A model generated the notes under the pieces. The model had not been told where the DNA came from, searched no databases, and was given only the letters and a program-made list of their open reading frames with translations. A stretch of DNA of 64,000 nt. It comes from JBCCXZ01 sp965228005. GTDB taxonomy: Bacteria; Planctomycetota; Planctomycetia; Pirellulales; Lacipirellulaceae. Both the position numbers and the translations under genes were made by a program. The DNA lies in the NCBI GenBank assembly GCA_965228005.1, contig CBDDGV010000001.1, forward strand, positions 930,001 through 994,000, given 5' to 3'. This document shows, piece by piece, positions 15,368-24,157 of the stretch; positions within the stretch are counted from its first letter, which is position 1; each line of letters begins with the position of its first letter.

Positions 15368-18349
15368 ATGGACGCTGAACGGAAACGCATCCAGGAAGAC
15401 CTCCGCGGCGTCCTCAAGGGCGAGGTCCGCTGCGACGACCTTTTCGTTCAGCTCTACGCTACCGACGCGAGCATCTACCAGCTCCGACCGCTCGGAGTCG
15501 TCCGCCCCCGCAACGACGACGACGTGATCGCAACCGTGCGCTACGCCGCGGCCAACGGCATCCCCGTCCACGCTCGCGGGGCAGGCTCCGGCCTGGCAGG
15601 CGGGGCACTCGGCCGCGGTCTGGTGATCGACTTTTCGCGCCACATGCGTCGCGTGCTAGAGATCAATGACGACACCGTCCGTGTTCAGCCCGGCGTGGGG
15701 CTGGCCGAACTCAACCGGCAACTCGGTCGCGTTGGCCGCGTCTTCGGCGTCGACCCTGCAAACCGCGAGGTTTCAACGGTTGGAGGCTGCGTGGGCGTCG
15801 ACGGTTCGGGCAGCCGCTGGCCCGTGTACGGCTCGATCCGCTCGCACCTCCAGGAAGCATCCGTCGTGATGGCGGACGCAAAGCCGGTGCGTCTGGGTCC
15901 CGAGGCGCCTGTAATCGGACGCGCGGCCGATCTAGCGTGTTCGGTGCAGAAGCTCCTCACCAAGTACGCTAATGCCATCGAAGAGCACACGCCCCGAACG
16001 TGCGTCAACTCCAGCGGCTACGGGTTGCGGTCGTTGGCCGCCGCGCTCGTCGAACCGCTCAACTTGGCCCCACTGATGGCCGGCAGCGAGGGGACGCTCG
16101 CCGTGATGACGGAGGCGACACTCCGCACGCAGCGCCGCCCCGAGCACGTCGGCAGCGCGCTGCTGTTCTTCGAGTCGCTTGGCGGGGCGGCCCGAGCCGC
16201 CGGGCAGATCAGCGGACTGCGGCCCAGCGCGTGCGACCTGATGGACCGCCGCCACCTCAGCCTCGCGCGCGAGATGGACCCCCGCTACGAGCTGCTCATC
16301 CCCGGAGAGGCCGAAGCCGTGCTGCTCATTGAGCACCGCGGCGAGACCGAGAACCACCTCGCCGGCGCCATCGAAGACACGCTCCGCCGTCTCCGCTCCG
16401 ACGCTCTACTCAAGTCGGGCTCGTGCGTCGCCGTCCACCCGCAGGACTACCGCTTTGTGTGGCAGCTAGCGCGGAAGTTCGTCCCCACGCTCTACCGTCT
16501 GGAAGGCGCCACCCGGCCGGTGCCCTTCGTGGAAGATGTTGCCGTCCCCCCCGAGGCCCTGCCTGAGTTCATCCAACTCGCCCAAGACGTGCTGAAACGC
16601 AACCGCGTGACTGCTTCGGTGTTCGGCCACGCCAGCCATGGGCAAGTTCACATCCGCCCCTTCCTCAACGTCGACGATCAGGACGACATCCGCACGATGG
16701 TCCGCCTCGCCGACGAGTTGTACGAACACGTCTGGCAACTCGGCGGGACGATCAGCGGCGAGCACGGCGACGGCCTGGGCCGCACCCCGTACGTCCCTCG
16801 TCAACACGGCCCCCTCACCGAGGCGTTCCGAGAGTTGAAGGACCTCTTCGACCCGCAGGGCATTCTCAACCCCGGGAAGATTTTGGCCCAAGAGAACACC
16901 CAGCCTGCCGCCAATCTTCGTCGGGTCCGCTCGTCGCTCACCGAGCACGTTGCACTGGAGGACAGCCCCCCGGCCGCGGTCAAGCCTCCCGACCAGCCTC
17001 TGGTCGAGTTGCAGCTCGACTGGAAGGCCGACGAGATGGCCCACGCCGCCCGGGCCTGCAACGGTTGCGCTGCGTGCCGGACCACCTCCTCCGACATGCG
17101 TATGTGTCCGATCTTCCGTTACTCGCCCCGAGAGGAAGCCTCTCCTCGTGCCAAGGCGAACCAGGCCCGCGCCATCCTTACCGAGACCATCCCGGCTGGG
17201 GCCGTGCTTGAGGAGGAGTTCAAGCAGATCGCCGATCTTTGCGTCCACTGCCACATGTGCCGGCAAGAATGCCCCGCGAACGTCGACATCCCCAAGTTGA
17301 TGATCGAAGCGAAGGCAGCCTACCTAGCCGTCAATGGCCAGACAGTCCATGAATGGTCAGTCACCCACATCGAGACGCTCTGCGCGCTGGCCAGCCAGTT
17401 CCACCGCCTCGCTAATTGGGGAATCCGGAACCGACCCACGCGGTGGCTGCTCGAGAAGACGCTGGGCATCGCCCAGGGCCGCAAACTGCCACGCTTCACT
17501 GGGAAGCAATTCCTCCAACGCAAGCACGAGAAACGCAAGAACAAACGGCAAACCGAGGAATCCGACAGCGGAAAGGCCAAAGTCGTTTACTTCGTCGACA
17601 CGTACGCCAACTATTGCGACACACAGCTCGGCGATTCGCTGTTGATGGTGCTGCGCCACAACGACGTCGAGGTTTCGGTCCCCAAGCTGCAAAGGGCCGC
17701 CGGCATGCCGATGATCTCACGCGGCTTGCTCGATCCCGCCCGGAAAGACGCAGAACAGAACGTGGGGCTGCTGGCCGAGTCGATCCGCCGCGGTTGCACC
17801 GTCGTCGCTACTGAGCCCTCGGCGGTACTCGCACTGACGCACGAATACCCTTTGCTGCTGCCCGACGACCCCGACGCGCAGCTGGTCGCTGAGCACACCG
17901 TCGAGTCGTGCCACTACCTCTGGCGGATGCACCAGCGCGGCAAGCTGCGGCTCGACTTCGACCCGGTTCCGCTCAAGATTGGTTACCACCAGCCCTGCCA
18001 CCAGCGGGCACTCGAAGTCGGGGCCCCTGCGGAGCACCTGCTGAGGCTCATCCCCATGCTCCGCGTCGAAACCCTCGACCGAGGCTGCAGCGGCATGGCC
18101 GGCCTCTACGGCATGCAGCAGGCCAACTACCGCCGCAGCCTCCGCGCCGGGCTGCCGCTGCTCGCGACGGTCCGCAAAGGCAGTTTTAAGGCCGGCGCCA
18201 CGGAATGCTCCTGTTGTAAAATCCAGATGGAACAAGGCACCCTTAAGCCTACGATCCACCCCCTGAAGATCGTCGCATTTGCTTACGGCTTGATGCCAGA
18301 GGTAAAGGCCCTGTTGAGTAGGCCGGGTTCGGAGCTCGTGGTAACATGA
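15368..18349 (+). CDS. FAD-linked oxidase fused to iron-sulfur CCG-domain subunit (GlcD/GlcF or D-lactate dehydrogenase type)
   Basis: 993 residues joining what are often two subunits. Residues about 40-260 are a PCMH-type FAD-binding domain (VHARGAGSGLAGGALGRGLVID, VGGCVGVDGSGSRWPVYG, ETTLRT-like end). About 265-520 is the FAD-oxidase C-terminal domain (FGHASHGQVHIRPFLN, GEHGDGLGRTPYV). Two 4Fe-4S loops start at Cys 564 (CNGCAACRTT) and Cys 625 (CVHCHMCRQECP). The C-terminal half carries Cys-rich CCG motifs (YHQPCHQRALEVG, ECSCCKIQMEQG). It probably oxidises a 2-hydroxy acid such as D-lactate or glycolate, passing electrons to quinone. Its TGA overlaps the moaD ATG by 4 bp, so it heads the molybdopterin operon. 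Confidence 0.88.
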   Translation: MDAERKRIQEDLRGVLKGEVRCDDLFVQLYATDASIYQLRPLGVVRPRNDDDVIATVRYAAANGIPVHARGAGSGLAGGALGRGLVIDFSRHMRRVLEINDDTVRVQPGVGLAELNRQLGRVGRVFGVDPANREVSTVGGCVGVDGSGSRWPVYGSIRSHLQEASVVMADAKPVRLGPEAPVIGRAADLACSVQKLLTKYANAIEEHTPRTCVNSSGYGLRSLAAALVEPLNLAPLMAGSEGTLAVMTEATLRTQRRPEHVGSALLFFESLGGAARAAGQISGLRPSACDLMDRRHLSLAREMDPRYELLIPGEAEAVLLIEHRGETENHLAGAIEDTLRRLRSDALLKSGSCVAVHPQDYRFVWQLARKFVPTLYRLEGATRPVPFVEDVAVPPEALPEFIQLAQDVLKRNRVTASVFGHASHGQVHIRPFLNVDDQDDIRTMVRLADELYEHVWQLGGTISGEHGDGLGRTPYVPRQHGPLTEAFRELKDLFDPQGILNPGKILAQENTQPAANLRRVRSSLTEHVALEDSPPAAVKPPDQPLVELQLDWKADEMAHAARACNGCAACRTTSSDMRMCPIFRYSPREEASPRAKANQARAILTETIPAGAVLEEEFKQIADLCVHCHMCRQECPANVDIPKLMIEAKAAYLAVNGQTVHEWSVTHIETLCALASQFHRLANWGIRNRPTRWLLEKTLGIAQGRKLPRFTGKQFLQRKHEKRKNKRQTEESDSGKAKVVYFVDTYANYCDTQLGDSLLMVLRHNDVEVSVPKLQRAAGMPMISRGLLDPARKDAEQNVGLLAESIRRGCTVVATEPSAVLALTHEYPLLLPDDPDAQLVAEHTVESCHYLWRMHQRGKLRLDFDPVPLKIGYHQPCHQRALEVGAPAEHLLRLIPMLRVETLDRGCSGMAGLYGMQQANYRRSLRAGLPLLATVRKGSFKAGATECSCCKIQMEQGTLKPTIHPLKIVAFAYGLMPEVKALLSRPGSELVVT

Positions 18350-18588
18350 TCGTCCGTGTGTTGTTGTTCGCCGCGGCCCGCGAGGCCTGCGGGGATTTCG
18401 TTGAGGTCGACGCCCCCGAAGGCGTGACCGCCGTAGAGTTGACCGAAGCCTTGTCGGAGCAGTTCCCGGCCCTCACGCCGGTGCTGCAGCATTGCCGGCT
18501 GGCGATCGATGAGCGTTACGCACCTCACGACGCGATTGTCTCCCCACACAGCGAGGTCGCACTCATCCCACCCGTCAGCGGCGGTTAG
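18346..18588 (+). CDS. moaD: Molybdopterin synthase small subunit MoaD
   Basis: 80 residues with the ubiquitin-like fold pattern and the obligatory C-terminal Gly-Gly (PPVSGG). The C-terminal glycine becomes a thiocarboxylate that donates sulfur to precursor Z in molybdopterin synthesis. FAAAREACGDFVEVDAPEG near the start and LAIDERYA...EVALIPP are typical. It begins inside the stop of the upstream oxidoreductase gene (ATGA) and is followed by moaE after 34 bp. Its sulfur donor could be the cysteine desulfurase two genes on. Confidence 0.93.
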   Translation: MIVRVLLFAAAREACGDFVEVDAPEGVTAVELTEALSEQFPALTPVLQHCRLAIDERYAPHDAIVSPHSEVALIPPVSGG

Positions 18589-18622
18589 CAATCCGCCGGA
18601 ATCGTAGCCGCCGTCCGCACCG

Positions 18623-19063
18623 ATGCTCCGAGTCAGCCCAGAACCCATCGACCTTGCTAAGCTTCACGAACGGGCCGCCAATCCGTCGACGGGGGCCGTC
18701 GTGGTGTTCGCCGGGGTCACTCGTGGAGAAACTGCGGGACGCTATACCGACCGCCTGGCCTACGAAGCCTACGAATCGATGGCCTGTCGTGAGCTTGAAA
18801 ACCTGAAGCAAGAAGCTATCAGGAGGTGGCCGCTCACCGATTGCTGCCTCGTCCACCGGCTCGGAGACGTGCCAGTGGGCGAAGCCAGTGTTGCGGTTCT
18901 TGCCGCAAGTGCACACCGGGACGATGCCTTCGAAGCGGCCCGATGGCTGATCGACACCCTCAAAGAAACCGTTCCGATCTGGAAGCGGGAGCACTACACC
19001 GACGGAACCACCGAGTGGCAGCACCCGACCCCCGCAGAATCCCTTGAGGGCGGAACGCAGTGA
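18623..19063 (+). CDS. moaE: Molybdopterin synthase catalytic subunit MoaE
   Basis: 146 residues. With MoaD it converts cyclic pyranopterin monophosphate to molybdopterin. Key features are GAVVVFAGVTRGET, LAYEAYESMA, HRLGDVPVGEASV and the catalytic pair of lysines seven residues apart at 114 and 121 (DTLKETVPIWKREHY). The length is normal. The end of the frame overlaps the GTG start of moaA by 4 bp, showing translational coupling. Confidence 0.94.
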   Translation: MLRVSPEPIDLAKLHERAANPSTGAVVVFAGVTRGETAGRYTDRLAYEAYESMACRELENLKQEAIRRWPLTDCCLVHRLGDVPVGEASVAVLAASAHRDDAFEAARWLIDTLKETVPIWKREHYTDGTTEWQHPTPAESLEGGTQ

Positions 19064-20064
19064 CCCCGCCTAAAGATACTCCAGCTCTCGTCGACGGCTT
19101 CGGCCGAGTCCACACCAGCTTGCGCGTCAGTGTCACCGACCGTTGTAACCTCCGCTGTACCTACTGCATGCCTGCCGAGGTAATCTTCCGCCCGCGAGAA
19201 GAACTGCTCACGTTCGAAGAGATCTCTCGCCTGGTTGGGATCGCCGCATCCCACGGTGTCCGTAAGCTCCGCCTCACCGGCGGCGAACCGCTCCTGCGAG
19301 CCGATCTGCCCGAGCTCGTCCGGATCCTCCGGGGAGTGCGAGGCATTGAAGAGATTGCGCTCACCACCAACGGGCTCCAGTTGGCTGAGCAAGCCCAGCC
19401 GCTCGCCGATGCGGGGCTCGACCGGCTCAATGTAAGCCTCGACGCGGTCGACGAGGAAGCGTTCCAACTGATCAGCCGCCGCACGGGGATCGAGCGAGTC
19501 TTGGCAGGCATTTCCGCCGCCCGGTCCTCAGGCTTTAGGCAGGTCCGCCTCAACGCCGTCTCGCTCCGCGGACTCACTGAAGAACAAGTGCTGCCGCTCA
19601 TCAACTTCGCAAGCTCCCAAGGGTTGCAACTCCGGTTCATCGAGTTCATGCCCCTCGACGCCGACGATGCGTGGGCCGGCTCGAAGGTCCTCTCGGGGGA
19701 CGAAGTGAGAGCCATCATTGAAGACGCCCTCGGCTCAATGACGCCCCTCGCCGTGAGCGACCCGCACCAACCGGCCACCGACTACCGCCTCGCCGACGGG
19801 ACTCGGATCGGCTTTATCAACTCGGTCACCCAACCCTTCTGCGATTCGTGCAACCGGCTGCGTCTGACCGCAGAAGGGCAGTTTCGGAATTGCCTGTTCT
19901 CGACCGAGGACTGGGGCGTTCGGGACCTGCTCCGCAACGGCGGGACCGATCCACAGATCGCTGAGGTCCTGCTGGACTGCGTCCGGCACAAACGCCCCGC
20001 CCACGGAATCGGCGAGCCCGGATTCCAGAAGCCCGCCCGCCCGATGTACGAGATCGGCGGATGA
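19060..20064 (+). CDS. moaA: GTP 3',8-cyclase MoaA (radical SAM)
   Basis: 334 residues from GTG 19060. It begins molybdenum-cofactor synthesis by rearranging GTP. The radical-SAM cluster is C29-x3-C33-x2-C36 within TDRCNLRCTYCMPA. The second, C-terminal 4Fe-4S cluster is CDSCNRLRLTAEGQFRNC (C-x2-C-x13-C). LTGGEPLLR and the C-terminal Gly-Gly (YEIGG), which is needed for action with MoaC, are both present. moaC itself is not seen in this window and must lie elsewhere. The TGA overlaps the ATG of the cysteine desulfurase gene by 4 bp. Confidence 0.95.
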   Translation: MTPPKDTPALVDGFGRVHTSLRVSVTDRCNLRCTYCMPAEVIFRPREELLTFEEISRLVGIAASHGVRKLRLTGGEPLLRADLPELVRILRGVRGIEEIALTTNGLQLAEQAQPLADAGLDRLNVSLDAVDEEAFQLISRRTGIERVLAGISAARSSGFRQVRLNAVSLRGLTEEQVLPLINFASSQGLQLRFIEFMPLDADDAWAGSKVLSGDEVRAIIEDALGSMTPLAVSDPHQPATDYRLADGTRIGFINSVTQPFCDSCNRLRLTAEGQFRNCLFSTEDWGVRDLLRNGGTDPQIAEVLLDCVRHKRPAHGIGEPGFQKPARPMYEIGG

Positions 20065-21254
20065 AATCACCCGAGCGAATCTACCTCGACAACGCCGCCA
20101 CTAGCTGGCCCAAGCCCGACTGCGTGTACGCCGCGGTCGAGGACTACCAGCGCAACGTCGGAGCCGCCGCAGGACGGGGCTCCTACCGGTCTGGCCAGCA
20201 GGCCGACCGCGTCGTTGCCCAAGCTCGGGCGGCTTGTGCAGAATTGCTCGGCGTCAGCTCACCCGACCGCGTAGTTTTCACCTCAAACGGCACCGATGCT
20301 CTGAACCTGGCCATCCACGGTCTCCTGCGACCTGGCGATCACGCGATCGGAACTGAGTGCGAACACAACTCGGTTCTCAGACCGCTTGAGCACGAACGAC
20401 AAGAGCGGGGCATCGATCTCGATCTCGCAAATGTTGACGCAGTCGGTCGAGTTACTCCTGAAGCGATCGTCTCACTTCTACGACCAGAGACCCGGCTCGT
20501 TTGCGTCACACACGGCTCGAACGTCACCGGCGTCCTACAGCCAATCGAGGCGATCGTCGCCGCAGTCCGGCAGTCCGCGGCGAGCAATGCATACGTGCTG
20601 GTCGACTCCGCCCAAGCAGCTGGTCATGTCCCCATCGACTTTGAAGCCCTTGGAGCCGATCTGCTTGCCACCGGTGGCCACAAGGCTCTGCTGGGGCCAT
20701 TGGGGACAGGGCTGCTCTGCCTCAATCAGCGGGCCGCAGAAGCGATCCGCCCTACGCGTCAGGGCGGAGCCGGCGCCGATAGCGTCTCACCGACTCAGCC
20801 ATCCCGCCTTCCACAACGTCTCGAAGCGGGAAACCCCAACGTGCCAGCACTCTCCGGACTGGCGGCAGCAACGGCTTGGCTTCTTCAAGGCGGCTTCCTC
20901 CAGGCAACAGATAACAGCTTTCGACAGACCAAGCGGTTGATCGAAGGGCTGGAGCGCATCACAGGGATCCGCCTCTACGGACCGCCGGTCGATGAACGCC
21001 GCTTGCCGGTTGTGGCCTATTCGGTCGATGGGTACGATCCGCAAGAGTTCGCGGCAGCCCTGGAGACGGTCGTTCAAGTCGAGTGCAGAGCCGGACTCCA
21101 CTGCGCTCCTCTCATCCACGGCTCACTAGGAACTCGAGCCTCGGGGGGACTGGTCCGGATGAGCCCGGGCTGGTCTACAACGCCCGATCAGATCGATCGA
21201 GTTCTAGAAGCGGCCGGCCAGCTGGCTGGAGCAATCCCCGACCCGCATGGATAA
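20061..21254 (+). CDS. Cysteine desulfurase (class V aminotransferase)
   Basis: 397 residues. A PLP enzyme that takes sulfur from cysteine. YLDNAATSWPKP at the N-terminus, FTSNGTDALNLAIHGL, VLVDSAQAAGHVPIDF, the Schiff-base lysine K208 in TGGHKALLGPLGTG, and a reactive-loop Cys in CRAGLHCAPLIH support this. It belongs to the branch of small stand-alone desulfurases (EF2568-like) rather than IscS or SufS of Fe-S operons. Its placement, overlapping moaA by 4 bp and the next gene by 8 bp, suggests it supplies sulfur for MoaD thiocarboxylation. That pairing is inferred from gene order. Confidence 0.9.
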   Translation: MKSPERIYLDNAATSWPKPDCVYAAVEDYQRNVGAAAGRGSYRSGQQADRVVAQARAACAELLGVSSPDRVVFTSNGTDALNLAIHGLLRPGDHAIGTECEHNSVLRPLEHERQERGIDLDLANVDAVGRVTPEAIVSLLRPETRLVCVTHGSNVTGVLQPIEAIVAAVRQSAASNAYVLVDSAQAAGHVPIDFEALGADLLATGGHKALLGPLGTGLLCLNQRAAEAIRPTRQGGAGADSVSPTQPSRLPQRLEAGNPNVPALSGLAAATAWLLQGGFLQATDNSFRQTKRLIEGLERITGIRLYGPPVDERRLPVVAYSVDGYDPQEFAAALETVVQVECRAGLHCAPLIHGSLGTRASGGLVRMSPGWSTTPDQIDRVLEAAGQLAGAIPDPHG

Positions 21255-21687
21255 CCCCATGACGAAACCCTCTTCCAACGCCCCCTGGTACCAAGACGGT
21301 CTTCGATTCTCCTGCACCGGTTGCGGCGACTGCTGCACCGGTTCTCCTGGCTACGTATGGGTCAACCAAGCCGAGATCGATGCCATGGCAGCCCGATTGG
21401 AGCTCTCGCCGGAAGAATTCGAGTCCCGCTATGTCCGCCGGGTCGGCATCCGCCGCAGCCTCAAAGAGCACGCCAACTACGATTGCGTGTTCCTCGACCC
21501 AGAATCCCGAAAATGCGGCGTGTACGAGCAGCGACCGCGTCAGTGCCGGACCTGGCCCTTCTGGAAGTCGACGACAAAGACCGAGAGTGCCTGGCAAGAG
21601 ACTTGTGAAGTCTGCCCCGGTTCTGGGAAGGGTCGCCTCTACCAATTGGAAGAAATCGAGGCCCGAGTCTCGGAAATCTCCGTCTAA
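21247..21687 (+). CDS. YkgJ-type cysteine-cluster protein
   Basis: 146 residues. The N-terminal FSCTGCGDCCTGSPGYVW and the later DCVFLDPESRKCGVYEQRPRQCRTWPFW are the Cys-rich signature of the YkgJ / Fe-S-cluster-oxidoreductase-like family, predicted to bind zinc or an Fe-S cluster. Two further Cys occur in ETCEVCPGSGKG. Overlapping the desulfurase gene by 8 bp, it is the last gene of this operon. An iron- or sulfur-trafficking role fits the neighbours but is not demonstrated. Confidence 0.85.
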   Translation: MDNPMTKPSSNAPWYQDGLRFSCTGCGDCCTGSPGYVWVNQAEIDAMAARLELSPEEFESRYVRRVGIRRSLKEHANYDCVFLDPESRKCGVYEQRPRQCRTWPFWKSTTKTESAWQETCEVCPGSGKGRLYQLEEIEARVSEISV

Positions 21688-22093
21688 GCTCCCCCCGCGG
21701 TCGGAGCTGCTGGCAAGCTAGGGTTAATTTGTACCGGTTAGTTCAAGTTTGCTGCCTACAGGCGTCGATGGTTGTCGCAGGGCCGCTACCCGCGGTCGGG
21801 CGCTGATTGGTCCAAAGAGGCCGTTCCTCGCCGTTTTTCGCTCTTTGACAACCGAAAACAGCAATCCGCAGCCCTGCAAAGAGCTAGCAGCGGCCCCTCT
21901 GAAGTGCGTTTGCCACTCGGCAAACCGCCCTGGGAGAGCCCGCAATGTTGACTCTAATGCTTACTGTAATTACACTTGGAGCAACTAAGACGCTCCTGTA
22001 GCTGGCGTCGCTCTGAAGCAAACTGCTTTGGAGCACCCTGCGCCCGCTCCTGACCGGCTCCTCTGGACGACCCTCCTCATAGGGGAATTCGTG
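21688..22093 (+). promoter_or_regulatory. Leader region of the HU gene with sigma70-like promoter at 21948-21976
   Basis: 406 bp with no credible gene. A promoter can be read as -35 TTGACT (21948-21953), 17-bp spacer and -10 TACACT (21971-21976), giving an untranslated leader of about 110 nt. An AT-rich patch occurs at 21721-21760. AGGGGA at 22081-22086 is the ribosome site for the HU start. Confidence 0.5.
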
Positions 22094-22522
22094 GTGACAA
22101 AGAAAGAGATTGTCAAAACGATTTCCGATGAAATCGGCCTGACCCAGTTGAAGACGAAGGAAATCGTCCAAAAGACATTCGATGCGATCATCGACACGCT
22201 GGTGGAAGACCAGCGGATCGAACTCCGGAACTTCGGCGTGTTCGAAGTGAAGCGGCGTGCCGCACGCAAGGCCCGCAATCCGCGGACCGGCGAGAAAGTG
22301 TTCGTCCCCGAGAAGTTCGTCGTAACGTTCAAGCCTGGCAAGGAGATGGAAGAACGGGTCCGCGAAATGGAGCGCAAAGCAGCCGAACAGGCGGCCCGAG
22401 AGGCTGCCGCGGCCAACCCGCAAAACGCAGGCACTCCGATGGCCCACGAGATGCCAAACGGGGCCCCGCCCAGCGGCGAAACCTACACACACACAAGCAC
22501 TTACGAATCGAACAACGGCTAA
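22094..22522 (+). CDS. HU/IHF-family DNA-binding protein with C-terminal extension
   Basis: About 142 residues from GTG 22094 (GTG 22091 also possible); AGGGGA lies just upstream. Residues 1-95 are a canonical HU/IHF fold: TKKEIVKTISDEIGLTQLKT, DGRIELRNFGVF-like DQRIELRNFGVFEVKRRAA, the arm segment RKARNPRTGEKVFVPEK and FVVTFKPGKEMEERV. It bends and compacts DNA as a dimer. The remaining 45 residues are Ala/Asn/Pro-rich, longer than the usual 90-residue HU. A strong terminator follows the stop directly. It is probably transcribed alone at high level. Confidence 0.92.
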   Translation: MTKKEIVKTISDEIGLTQLKTKEIVQKTFDAIIDTLVEDQRIELRNFGVFEVKRRAARKARNPRTGEKVFVPEKFVVTFKPGKEMEERVREMERKAAEQAAREAAAANPQNAGTPMAHEMPNGAPPSGETYTHTSTYESNNG

Positions 22523-22550
22523 CCCCTTGGCACGCCGAGGGGCCTTTTGC
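22523..22550 (+). terminator. Intrinsic terminator of the HU gene
   Basis: CCCCTTGG (22523-22530) pairs with CCGAGGGG (22535-22542) with one G-U pair and a 4-nt loop, followed by CCTTTTGC. It starts one base after the HU stop codon. Confidence 0.75.
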
Positions 22551-22776
22551 AGGCAAGGGTCGTAGTGAGCATCTGGGCTCGGCGCACAGCCGGCCCGGCT
22601 GTAGTATCCGCCGGCTTGTTGAACCGGCGGGCCGTTCGCTAGCAGGCCTGCCAACCTATTCTGAGAACACTTTTCACTTGCGGATGAGGCCTTCCCCGGC
22701 TTGGCCGGTTACCGCCTCAGGATCGACCGGCCGCGTCCCACGGACGCCGCCGCGGCTCATGGAGGAGCTACGAGAG

Positions 22777-22995
22777 ATGCGCAAAGGTCTTCTGGCGTTC
22801 GCGATGGCCTGCACGCTGGTGTCCAACACCGGCTGCTTGCTGCCGCTGTATTCGGGTGATCCCGCCCGCCGCTCGCAGCAATTGATCCACACCTCCGAGA
22901 ACCTCCGCGCGATCCTCAACGAGTGGGAGCGCATCTGGTTCTTGGATCAGCCCTCGCACCTCACGCCCCACAGCGTGCACGGCGGCGTCATCTAG
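22777..22995 (+). CDS. Small predicted lipoprotein
   Basis: 72 residues from ATG 22777, supported by GGAGGA about 10 nt upstream; longer frames upstream have no signal peptide. MRKGLLAFAMACTLVSNTGC forms an n-region and hydrophobic core ending in a Cys, an imperfect lipobox (NTGC). The mature part (LLPLYSGDPARRSQQL, LRAILNEWERIWFLDQPSHL) is probably helical. I do not recognise the family. It may be a small envelope lipoprotein. It precedes pyrD by about 140 bp. Confidence 0.65.
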   Translation: MRKGLLAFAMACTLVSNTGCLLPLYSGDPARRSQQLIHTSENLRAILNEWERIWFLDQPSHLTPHSVHGGVI

Positions 22996-23136
22996 CAAGG
23001 TTGCTGCCTCGCGGCTGGCCCTGCCCGCGCTACCGGTCTGCGCACCCGGTAAGTGTTGAGTCTCCTCCGTTTGCCCTCCAACGCCGGGCGTCCTAGATTG
23101 GACGCTTTGCCCTCCGACCGGCATCCATGGCCGTAG

Positions 23137-24096
23137 TTGCCCCACGCTGCCCCACCACCCGCCGCACCGGCCTCCGTCGACCTCTCGGTCCAGTTCGGCA
23201 GACTTTCCCTGCCTAACCCCGTGCTCGTCGCGTCGGGCACGTTCGGCTACGCGCGGGAAATGGAGAGCCTCGTCGACCTCTCCCGCCTCGGCGGCATCCT
23301 GCCCAAGACGATCACCCAGGCCCCCCGTGCCGGGAACGCCCCCTGGCGGACGATCGAGACCCCGTCGGGGATGCTCAACTCGATCGGCCTCGACAACGAC
23401 GGCATTGACGCCTTCGTCGAGCACCACCTGCCCTACCTGAGCGGCCTGGGCACGCCGATCGTCGTCAGCATCGCCGGCCGGACGCACGAGGAGTTTGTGG
23501 CGATGACCGCACAGCTGGCCGGCTGCGCGACCGAGGACAGGTTTCGGGTCGACGCGGTCGAGCTGAACATCTCCTGCCCCAACGTCACCGGCGGGGTCGA
23601 CTTCGGCACCGACCCCGGCAGCTGCGAGCGTCTGGTCGCCGCGTGTCGGGCCGCGGGAGAGGCGCCGATCGTGGCCAAGCTGACCCCCAACGTGACGAGC
23701 GTCGTCGACATCGCCAAGGCGGCGGAGGCCGGCGGGGCCGATGCGCTTTCGCTGATCAACACCTGCCAGGGGATGGCCGTCGACTGGCGCGGCCGCAAGC
23801 CGATGCTCGGCAACGTGATCGGCGGGCTGAGCGGCCCCGCGATCAAGCCGATTGCGCTCCGCTGCGTGTGGCAGGTCTCCCAGGCGGTCCGCACGCCGTT
23901 GATCGGCATCGGCGGGATCGCCACGATCGACGACGTGATGGAGTTCCTCGTGGCCGGGGCCTCGGCGGTTCAACTCGGCACGGTCAACTTCTACAATCCA
24001 ACCGCCTCGATGCAGGTGATCGATGCGCTCCCGGCCGCCGTGCAAGAGCTCGGCGCCAGTCGGGTTCAGGACGTGGTCGGCACTTTGAAAATCTAA
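23137..24096 (+). CDS. pyrD: Dihydroorotate dehydrogenase, class 1B type
   Basis: About 319 residues. It oxidises dihydroorotate to orotate in pyrimidine synthesis. FGRLSLPNPVLVASGTFGYA, NSIGLDNDGIDAF, ELNISCPNVTGGVDFG with the class-1 catalytic Cys, VAKLTPNVTSVVDIAKAAE, GGLSGPAIKPIALR and GIGGIATIDDVMEFL are diagnostic. No pyrK electron-transfer partner lies nearby. The frame opens at TTG 23137. An ATG at 23127 is out of frame with the body, so either TTG is the true start or there is a small frameshift in the C-rich stretch 23140-23165. The stop lies inside an AAGATT-rich repeat. Confidence 0.92.
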   Translation: MPHAAPPPAAPASVDLSVQFGRLSLPNPVLVASGTFGYAREMESLVDLSRLGGILPKTITQAPRAGNAPWRTIETPSGMLNSIGLDNDGIDAFVEHHLPYLSGLGTPIVVSIAGRTHEEFVAMTAQLAGCATEDRFRVDAVELNISCPNVTGGVDFGTDPGSCERLVAACRAAGEAPIVAKLTPNVTSVVDIAKAAEAGGADALSLINTCQGMAVDWRGRKPMLGNVIGGLSGPAIKPIALRCVWQVSQAVRTPLIGIGGIATIDDVMEFLVAGASAVQLGTVNFYNPTASMQVIDALPAAVQELGASRVQDVVGTLKI

Positions 24097-24123
24097 GATC
24101 TCAGATTGAAGATTGTAGATCTG
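24091..24123 (+). repeat. AAGATT-rich repeat element, copy 1 (between pyrD and trpS)
   Basis: An AT-rich 33-bp stretch that begins in the last sense codon of pyrD and is built from ATCTAAGATCT and AGATTGAAGAT units. The same units recur at the other end of trpS (25122-25210). T-rich sequence follows at 24134-24141. Confidence 0.6.
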
Positions 24124-24157
24124 CTCGCATCCCATTTTTTCTCTCGCGGCATCGCTC

